A stretch of DNA of 25,854 nt from an uncultured Pseudoxanthomonas sp. (GTDB lineage Bacteria; Pseudomonadota; Gammaproteobacteria; Xanthomonadales; Xanthomonadaceae), in NCBI GenBank assembly GCA_946886405.1, contig CAMPIO010000050.1, forward strand, positions 1-25,854, in the 5' to 3' direction. Positions 20,344-25,854 of the stretch are shown here, piece by piece; positions within the stretch are counted from its first letter, which is position 1; each line of letters starts with the position of its first letter. The notes under the pieces are model-generated. The model was not told the origin of the DNA. It did not search any database and worked only from the letters and a program-made list of their open reading frames with translations. The position numbers and the translations under genes were made by a program.

Positions 20344-20808
20344 TCAGCCCTGGTTTTCCGTTCGCCAAGGAACCGGTTGCATGCAGTTCGCGTTGACGGA
20401 CACGGCGCGTTGCGGATCGATCTCCTCGATCCATGCACGGAAGTGGGCGGCATCCGTCCTGCGGTAGCGGACGATATACGCCTTGCCGGGCTGGAAATCA
20501 TGCGCGAGCGATGTGCCGCCGACACGATGCGACATCACCCTGTCCGTCGTGAAATAGCTCACGGATACCGTTCTGCGACCCGGCGCGAACACGACCTTGG
20601 CGACCTGGAATGCCGGGAAAGTGATGGTATCGAGTTGCTGGAAATGCACCACGCCCACGCCTTCCCCGAGGCAATGCTCCTTCACCAGCACGGATGCGGT
20701 GGATCCATCGCTTCCCGGTTCCGTGTAGGTACCCGTCGTTGGCACGGACAGGCTTGAGCATGCCGCCATGAGGAGTATCAGTGGAAGGACAGCGCATCGT
20801 TTCTGCAT
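20344..20808 (-). CDS. Hypothetical lipoprotein
   Basis: 154 aa. MQKRCAVLPLILLMAACSS is a clear lipoprotein signal with lipobox MAAC. The mature part is a beta-rich domain: TGTYTEPGSDGSTASVLVKE, VVHFQQLDTITFPAFQVAKVVFAPGRRTVSVSYFTT, then FQPGKAYIVRYRRTDAAHFRAWIEEID. The PGRRTVSVSY...PGKAYIVRY pattern resembles small lipoproteins where a short loop precedes a C-terminal beta-sheet; the function is unknown. ATG 20808 follows GAGGAACTG; a second ATG six codons upstream (20826) lacks the basic start expected of a signal. Confidence 0.75.
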   Translation of the reverse strand: MQKRCAVLPLILLMAACSSLSVPTTGTYTEPGSDGSTASVLVKEHCLGEGVGVVHFQQLDTITFPAFQVAKVVFAPGRRTVSVSYFTTDRVMSHRVGGTSLAHDFQPGKAYIVRYRRTDAAHFRAWIEEIDPQRAVSVNANCMQPVPWRTENQG

Positions 20809-21104
20809 CAGTTCCTCGGCGTCCATGACAGGGTTCTTCAGGGTGAGCATGGCGAGGGGCGACGGGCCGCGCAAGTCTCGTCCACGCTGCCGACAGCCTC
20901 GCGCCTGTTCCGATAGCAGGCATACGCTGCCGAACCGCGCCAGACAAGGCCAGGCCCCCGTGTGCTTGCACCCCCGCGCACGCATCTGGGATGCTCGCCC
21001 CTTCACCGGCAGGAGGCTCGACCACCGCCCGCGTCCCGGCTCCCGGTCCGGGAACCTTGGCGGGATGGAACGGTCGACAGAGACGAAGGAACGAAGGGGA
21101 CACG
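20809..21104. other. Divergent 296-bp gap upstream of the export operon
   Basis: Non-coding between the lipoprotein (leftward) and the ABC ATPase operon (rightward); promoters for both should be here. A weak sigma-70-like candidate for the operon is TTGCAC (20966-20971) with GATGCT (20990-20995), an 18-bp spacer. I see no dyad or riboswitch-like structure. No short precursor-peptide frame with a convincing start was found. Confidence 0.35.
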
Positions 21105-21779
21105 ATGATCGAGTTGCAGGGCGTGCAGCGGCACTACGCCATGAGTGGACAGACCGTGCGGGCGCTGGCCGGGGTGGACCTGCACATCGGACAGGGGGAA
21201 TTCGTCGCCATCACCGGCGCGTCGGGCTCCGGCAAGTCCAGCCTGCTCAACATCCTCGGCTGCCTGGACCGTCCCAGCACCGGCACGTATCTGTTCGAAG
21301 GCCGCGACGTGGCCACCTTCGACGACGAGGCCAGCAGCGACCTGCGCAACCGGCGCATCGGCTTCGTGTTCCAGAGCTTCCACCTGCTGCCACGGCTGAC
21401 CGTGCTGGAGAACGTCATGCTGCCGCTGCGCTTCCACCGCCAGCCGCCACCCGGCACGCACGAACGCGCACTCTCGCTGCTGGACCGCGTCGGCCTGGCC
21501 GAGCGCCGGGATCATCGGCCCAGTGAACTCTCGGGCGGACAGATGCAGCGCGCCGCCATCGCGCGCGCCCTGCTGCTGCAGCCGGCGTTGCTGCTGGCCG
21601 ACGAGCCCACCGGCAACCTGGATTCGAAGAGCGCCGCCGATGTGTTGGCGCTGATCGACGAGGTGCATGCCGGCGGCCAGACCGTGGTGCTGGTGACTCA
21701 TGACAACGACATCGCCGGACGCGCACCGCGCCAGGTGAAGTTGCGCGACGGCAAGGTGGAATCCGATGCGCTCCAGTAA
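21105..21779 (+). CDS. MacB-type ABC transporter ATPase
   Basis: 224-aa ATP-binding subunit of the LolD/MacB/FtsE class. All motifs are intact: Walker A GASGSGKS (38-45), Q-loop FVFQSF (Gln90), signature [15 protein letters not shown] (142-156), Walker [13 protein letters not shown] (162-173) and the H-loop VTHD (His199). It probably drives the permease starting at 24988 through mechanotransmission rather than substrate passage through the membrane. ATG 21105 follows AAGGGGACACG, a good ribosome-binding site; this is the operon's first gene. It overlaps the first adaptor gene by 14 nt. Confidence 0.93.
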   Translation: MIELQGVQRHYAMSGQTVRALAGVDLHIGQGEFVAITGASGSGKSSLLNILGCLDRPSTGTYLFEGRDVATFDDEASSDLRNRRIGFVFQSFHLLPRLTVLENVMLPLRFHRQPPPGTHERALSLLDRVGLAERRDHRPSELSGGQMQRAAIARALLLQPALLLADEPTGNLDSKSAADVLALIDEVHAGGQTVVLVTHDNDIAGRAPRQVKLRDGKVESDALQ

Positions 21780-22740
21780 GACATGGTTGACCGCGCTGGT
21801 CCTTGTCGCCGCTGCGCCCGCGCAGGCGGTCGTGCTGACGGGCGAAGTGCGCGCCATCGACGCGCAACAGATCCTTACCCCGCAGTCCAACAGCGGGCCG
21901 GTCGTGATCCGCTACTACGTGCCGGAAGGCGAGCGGGTGAAGAAGGGCGACGTGGTGCTGCGCATCGATCCCGGCCAGTCCGCCAGCCGTATTCCGGAGC
22001 TGGAACTGCAGATCGAGCAGACACAGGCGAAGGACGCCAAGGACATCGCGGTGCTGCAGGTCGCGGCAGTGACCGCCGAAATGGCGCTGGTGGATGCCGA
22101 AGCAGAGCTTGCTACCGCGAAACTGGATGCCACCATCCCGCCCGACCTGATCTCCGGCCTGGACTACGACCGCAACCAGGGCGAACTGGATCGCACCACG
22201 CGAGAAGTGGCATTGAAGCGGAAAGATCTGTCCGAAGCGCGCGAAGCAGTTCAACGGCGTGTTGAGGACGGGCGACTGCAGGTGCAGAAGCTGGTGATGC
22301 AGCGCGATTACCACGCGGCACTCGTCCGCACCGCGGAAGTCGTTGCAGACCGCGACGGCATCGTCGTACATGGCTTCAACCCGATGACCGGTGGCAGGAT
22401 GGATGAAGGGGTTTCGACGATGCCGGGCAGCAAGGCGGGCGAGGTGGTCAGCGGCGGACGCATGGACGTGCGCGCCTGGGCGCTCGAGCCGGACCGTCGT
22501 GGCTTGGCGGTCGGCCAGCACGTCGACATCGCCTTCGATGCCATGCCCGCACGCAAGGTGACGGGGCGCATCGCGTTCATCACCGGCGCGCCCGAGCGCC
22601 GTCAGGAATGGGGTGAGGGCCGCTATTTCACCCTGGACATCACGCTGGACGCGCACTCGCTCCCGCTGATGCCCGGCATGAGCGTGCGGGTGATCGCGAA
22701 GCCGGCCAGCGTGTCGCCGGCGAAGGGGAAGACGCCATGA
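21766..22740 (+). CDS. Periplasmic adaptor (HlyD/MacA-like) 1
   Basis: 324 aa, exported (signal [20 protein letters not shown] then A). The lipoyl-like domain is split around a long helical hairpin. The first half has VPEGERVKKGDVVLRIDPGQ (52-71), the helical pair covers about 75-190 (LQIEQTQAKDAKD..., REVALKRKDLSEAREAVQRR), and the second half has ADRDGIVVHG (194-203). A C-terminal beta-barrel follows, with GLAVGQHVDIAFDAMPARKVTGRI. It would bridge the inner-membrane permease to an outer-membrane channel or act as a substrate-binding adaptor. The start lies inside the ATPase gene (14-nt overlap), and the end overlaps the next adaptor (ATGA). It shares the KKGDVV pattern with the two adaptors downstream. 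Confidence 0.88.
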   Translation: MRSSKTWLTALVLVAAAPAQAVVLTGEVRAIDAQQILTPQSNSGPVVIRYYVPEGERVKKGDVVLRIDPGQSASRIPELELQIEQTQAKDAKDIAVLQVAAVTAEMALVDAEAELATAKLDATIPPDLISGLDYDRNQGELDRTTREVALKRKDLSEAREAVQRRVEDGRLQVQKLVMQRDYHAALVRTAEVVADRDGIVVHGFNPMTGGRMDEGVSTMPGSKAGEVVSGGRMDVRAWALEPDRRGLAVGQHVDIAFDAMPARKVTGRIAFITGAPERRQEWGEGRYFTLDITLDAHSLPLMPGMSVRVIAKPASVSPAKGKTP

Positions 22741-23708
22741 TGCTGCGTGCTTGCATGTTTGCAGTGGCCCTGATGGTCGGTATGCCTGCTGCGCACGCGG
22801 CCACCTTGCGCATCGATGGCGAGGTCTACGCGCAACGCAGCGCGCAGCTGATCCCGCCTGCCGTGGATCGCATGTGGCAGTTCAACATTACCCAGTTGGC
22901 GGCAGACGGCCTGCCGGTGAAGAAGGGCGACATCGTTATCGCCTTCGACAGCAGCGACCTGATGCGCCAGCTCAGCGAGAAACAGAGCCTGCTGCAGGAA
23001 AAGAAACGCGAACTCGAGAACCTGACGCTGGACGTGGCCGAGCGTGAACGCAGCCAGCACTTGCTCACGGCGCAGGCCGAGGCCGAACGCGACAAGGCTG
23101 CCCGCAAGACGCAGCAGCCGCGCGAGCTGATCGCCGCACTCGAGTACGACAAGCTGGTCGAGGACCGCCGCCGCACCGAGCGTCGCGCTGTACTGGCGCA
23201 GGAAGGCGAGCGCGCTGCGGCCGAGCAGCGACGGCAGGAGCTCAGGCTGGTCACCGCCGAGGTTCGGCAGGCGCAAGCCGACGTGACGCGCCTGCAGACG
23301 TCGATCGCGGCGCTGAACCTGCTCGCGCCACGCGACGGTGTGCTGATGCACAAGAGCAGTTGGAACAACGAGAAGTTCGATGTCGGTTCGCAGGTCTGGC
23401 GCGGCCAGGCTGTGGCCGAGATCCCGGATCCAGCCACACTGGCGGTGCGCGCTCAGCTGCCCGAACGCGACCTGCTGCGTGTCAAGGTGGGCGTGCGTGC
23501 CCGAATCGTCATCGAAGGCGGCGGCGGCAGCGCGTACTACGGCAAGGTGGCCAGTATCGGCAATGCCGTACGCAGCAAGTCGCAGGTGCAGCCGGTGCCG
23601 GTGCTTGATCTTGAGATCCGCCTGGACGACACGAAGGCGAAACTGCGTCCCGGCCAGGCGGTGCGCGTGGAGTTGACCGTGCCGGACATCGCCGGAGGTG
23701 CGAAATGA
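22737..23708 (+). CDS. Periplasmic adaptor (HlyD/MacA-like) 2
   Basis: 323 aa, exported (signal MMLRACMFAVALMVGMPAAH then A). The lipoyl half-motifs are GLPVKKGDIVIAFDSSD (58-74) and LAPRDGVLMHKSSWNN (196-211). Between them are about 120 residues of charged heptad-like helix (LSEKQSLLQEKKRELENL, VRQAQADVTRLQTSIAAL), a coiled-coil hairpin. The C-terminal barrel contains AEIPDPATLAVRAQLPERDLL and LRPGQAVRVELTV. Overlap with adaptor 1 and with adaptor 3 is four bases each (ATGA). The hairpin is longer and more strongly coiled than that of adaptor 1, so the two paralogues are not interchangeable copies. Confidence 0.9.
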   Translation: MMLRACMFAVALMVGMPAAHAATLRIDGEVYAQRSAQLIPPAVDRMWQFNITQLAADGLPVKKGDIVIAFDSSDLMRQLSEKQSLLQEKKRELENLTLDVAERERSQHLLTAQAEAERDKAARKTQQPRELIAALEYDKLVEDRRRTERRAVLAQEGERAAAEQRRQELRLVTAEVRQAQADVTRLQTSIAALNLLAPRDGVLMHKSSWNNEKFDVGSQVWRGQAVAEIPDPATLAVRAQLPERDLLRVKVGVRARIVIEGGGGSAYYGKVASIGNAVRSKSQVQPVPVLDLEIRLDDTKAKLRPGQAVRVELTVPDIAGGAK

Positions 23709-24991
23709 TCGGCAGGATGCAACGCGCGACGCTGCTGACGGTGGCCATGATGCTGGCGGCCTGCGGCAACGACGACATGCCGGTCGCCAGTGAGACGGTG
23801 GCACAAGGCCCGGTGACGATCCATGTCCGCGGCGAAGGCGAGCTGCGCTCGGCCAAGCCGACGCCGTTGAACGTGCCCGGCAAGAACTGGGCGCAGCGGC
23901 AGGTGGTGTGGATGGTGCCGGAAGGCAGTCTGGTGAAGAAGGGCGACGTGCTGGCGCGCTTCCAATCGCCCGAAGGCGAACAGCAACTGGCGCAGGCGAT
24001 GATCGACCTGCAGCGCAATGCGCTGGCGCGCGCGGCGAAGGAGAGCGGGCTGGATTCGGCGCAGGGCCGCGTGGAAGTGGACCTTTCCCTGGTAGCGGTG
24101 CAGCTTGGCATCGCACAGCGTTACGCCGATGCCGACCTCAGCACGGTCGCGCGCAACCAGGTGCTGGATGCGATCGAGGACAAGGAGTACCTGCAGGTGC
24201 GGCAGGGCACACTGCAGTGGCAGCGTGACCAGTCGGGCGTGCGCGGTGGCGCCGAACTGGCGGTGCTGGATGCGCAACGCGCCACCTTCGACATGAACGC
24301 CAAGACGCGCCGCGACGACCTGCAGGCGCTGGAGCTGCGTGCGCCGAACGATGGCGTGTTGCTGCTGGCCGCCAACTGGTCGGGTGACAAGCCGATGGTC
24401 GGCGCCAACCTGCGCGCGGGCTTCGAGTTCGGCAGCCTGCCGGATACCTCGTCGATGGAAGTGGAAATCGACCTGCCGCAGATCGAAGCGCAGGGCGTGC
24501 AGGCGGGGGACGCGGTGGTACTGCATCCACTGGGGCGCCCCGACCAGCGCATCGACAGCAAACTCTCGTGGGTCGCCAGCGCGGCCAAGGTGCGCACCCG
24601 TGAGAGCCCGGTGAAATTCCTTTCGATGCGCGCGCCGATTCCCGCCGACGCCATCGAACGCTACCGGCTGATCCCGGGCCAGCGCTTCACCGCCTCGGTC
24701 GTGCTGCTCGACGCCAGGGACGCGATCGCGGTGCCGAACGTGGCGATCGAACAGCGCGACGACCGCCATTGGGTGCAGGTGAAGCAGGGCAACGACTACG
24801 TAGCGCGCGAAGTGAAGCTTGGCGTGCGCGGCACGGCCCGGTCGCAGGTCCTGTCGGGCCTGAAGGCCGGTGACCAGGTGCGCCTGTCGCAGGTCGACGT
24901 GCCCGCGCCCGGCGAAGACAAAGACAAGGACGCGATGGACGCCGGTGGCGATGACGCCGCCACCGATGACGCAGAAGGAAAAAGCGCATGA
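23705..24991 (+). CDS. Lipoprotein periplasmic adaptor (HlyD/MacA-like) 3
   Basis: 428 aa. The N-terminus MIGRMQRATLLTVAMMLAAC carries a lipobox LAAC (Cys20), so this adaptor should be lipid-anchored, unlike the other two. The lipoyl halves are VPEGSLVKKGDVLARFQSPE (71-90) and LRAPNDGVLLLAANWSGD (211-228), with a helical hairpin between. The beta-barrel follows, and a membrane-proximal domain includes GQRFTASVVLLDARDAIAVPNVAIEQRDD, HWVQVKQGNDYVAREVKLGVRG and LKAGDQVRLS, the MacA/RND-adaptor C-terminal layout. The last ~25 residues are Asp/Ala-rich (EDKDKDAMDAGGDDAATDDAEG). It overlaps the permease start by four bases (ATGA). Confidence 0.9.
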   Translation: MIGRMQRATLLTVAMMLAACGNDDMPVASETVAQGPVTIHVRGEGELRSAKPTPLNVPGKNWAQRQVVWMVPEGSLVKKGDVLARFQSPEGEQQLAQAMIDLQRNALARAAKESGLDSAQGRVEVDLSLVAVQLGIAQRYADADLSTVARNQVLDAIEDKEYLQVRQGTLQWQRDQSGVRGGAELAVLDAQRATFDMNAKTRRDDLQALELRAPNDGVLLLAANWSGDKPMVGANLRAGFEFGSLPDTSSMEVEIDLPQIEAQGVQAGDAVVLHPLGRPDQRIDSKLSWVASAAKVRTRESPVKFLSMRAPIPADAIERYRLIPGQRFTASVVLLDARDAIAVPNVAIEQRDDRHWVQVKQGNDYVAREVKLGVRGTARSQVLSGLKAGDQVRLSQVDVPAPGEDKDKDAMDAGGDDAATDDAEGKSA

Positions 24992-25854
24992 CCGGCCTGT
25001 TCAACCGTCTGCCCACCGTCTGGCGCGAAGCAGTGGAAGAGCTGTGGCGTCGCCGCCTGCGCACGCTGCTGACGCTGCTCGGCATGATTTTCGGCGTGGG
25101 CGCCATCGTGGCGATGCAGGCGGTCGGCGAAGGCAGCCGGCGCGAGGCTTTGCGGTTGGTCGAAGGCCTGGGCCTGCACAACCTGATCGCCGAAGCGAAG
25201 TCGCAGGACGAGGACACGCTGAAGGAAACCCGCGAGCGCAGCCTGGGCCTGACCGTCGCCGATGCCGACGCCGCGCTCAGTGTGGTGCCCGGCGCGGAAC
25301 GCCATGCCGCCGAGAAACAGGTGCGCACGCACACGGTCTTCAGCGATACGGGACGCAGTGATGCGCAGGCCAGCGGTGTGAGCGCCAACTGGTTCGACCT
25401 GTCGTCACTGAAGATCGCCAAGGGCCGTGCCTTCAATGCCGATGACGAAGCCGCGCTGGCGGCGGTCGCGGTGCTCGGTCATCAGGCCGCGGCCGACCTG
25501 TTCCCGAGGGGCGACGCCGTGGGCGGGCTGATCAAGGTCAACCACGTGTGGCTGGAAGTGATCGGCGTGCTCGCCGACCGCGACCTGGGCCAGGACGATT
25601 TCGAAGGCGTGCAGCTGGGTTCGGAGAGCAACCGCATCTACGCGCCGCTCGCCAGCGTGCGGGCCCGCTTCCGCTTCCAGCCGCAGGAAGACGAAGTGGA
25701 CCGCTTCCTGCTGCGGCTCGACGATCCCCAACGCCTGGCGGCGGGCGCCGGCGTGCTGTCGGCGGTGCTGGACCAGCGGCATGCCGGCATGACCGACTAC
25801 CAGTTGATCGTGCCGCAGCAGCTGTTCCAGCAGCACCAGCAGACGCAGCGCATC
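24988..25854 (+). CDS. MacB/FtsX-type ABC permease, N-terminal part (partial)
   Basis: The first 289 codons are present; the gene continues beyond the window. The N-terminus MTGLFNRLPTVWREAVEELWRRRLRTLLTLLGMIFGVGAIVAMQAVGEGSRREAL is a typical MacB start (basic cytoplasmic helix, TM1, then a G-x-G-S/R patch). A large periplasmic core domain (from about 55) follows, with SGVSANWFDLSSLKIAKGRAF and VAVLGHQAAADLFPRGDAVGGLIKVN, the MacB_PCD pattern. The three C-terminal TM helices and FtsX domain expected of MacB lie outside the window. It is translationally coupled to adaptor 3 and should pair with the ATPase at 21105, which is not fused to it as in E. coli MacB. Confidence 0.9.
   Translation, partial: MTGLFNRLPTVWREAVEELWRRRLRTLLTLLGMIFGVGAIVAMQAVGEGSRREALRLVEGLGLHNLIAEAKSQDEDTLKETRERSLGLTVADADAALSVVPGAERHAAEKQVRTHTVFSDTGRSDAQASGVSANWFDLSSLKIAKGRAFNADDEAALAAVAVLGHQAAADLFPRGDAVGGLIKVNHVWLEVIGVLADRDLGQDDFEGVQLGSESNRIYAPLASVRARFRFQPQEDEVDRFLLRLDDPQRLAAGAGVLSAVLDQRHAGMTDYQLIVPQQLFQQHQQTQRI

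Noticed and set aside
20809..21104. Small precursor peptide for the ABC export operon
   Set aside because: I looked for short frames with a ribosome-binding site and a leader of double-glycine type; none is convincing.
1..25854. tRNA/rRNA genes, CRISPR arrays and intact insertion sequences
   Set aside because: No cloverleaf-like sequence with a TTCGA-type arm, no regularly spaced direct repeats and no transposase frame was seen on either strand.

Overview
The window is a high-GC (roughly two-thirds G+C) chromosomal segment of a gammaproteobacterium, most likely Xanthomonadaceae/Lysobacteraceae (Pseudoxanthomonas, Stenotrophomonas, Lysobacter or relatives). The clues are the gene content (type I glnA, TPR-sulfotransferase, YheT-type hydrolase, PlsC, orphan ParA/Ycf46-like ATPases) and six intergenic palindromes of the GTAG type known from Stenotrophomonas and its relatives. 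I saw no rRNA, tRNA, CRISPR array or intact insertion sequence. The assignment is inference from content, not from a search.

Layout. 1-361: the 5' end of glnA, leaving the window leftwards, with a textbook sigma-54 promoter and two NtrC-like sites 30 bp apart in the 229-bp gap it shares with divergent uppP (591-1388). 1627-3979: a META/DUF4377 lipoprotein and an orphan GT-C-like membrane protein. 3976-9147: a leftward run of housekeeping or metabolic genes (PEBP-like protein, TPR-sulfotransferase, YheT-like alpha/beta hydrolase, PlsC acyltransferase, hotdog thioesterase). 9248-12929: a compact leftward set ParA - SixA-like phosphatase - YceI - phospholipase-D-like protein, in which the last three genes are joined by 4-nt overlaps. 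13117-15177: a rightward Ycf46-like AAA+ ATPase and a phasin-like small protein. 15178-20808: a leftward array of small orphan genes (DUF6624, membrane proteins, MazG-like, lipoproteins, a TIMP/NTR-like secreted protein, a VOC protein), with several mobile or repeat relics. 21105 to the window end: a tightly overlapping rightward operon of a MacB-type ABC ATPase, THREE consecutive exported membrane-fusion (HlyD/MacA-like) proteins and a MacB/FtsX-type permease that runs off the end.

The two signals I consider most worth following are the three-adaptor MacB-like export operon and a family of purine-rich inverted repeats built from GGAGTGAG/CTCACTCC units. The repeats occur three times (8639-8712, 9166-9243, 13003-13078), and two copies exactly bracket the thioesterase gene. 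The glnA control region can be read almost base by base as an NtrC/RpoN-type promoter.

In this GC-rich DNA many long antisense frames are open. Starts were chosen from ribosome-binding sites, signal peptides, family N-termini and overlaps rather than the longest frame.
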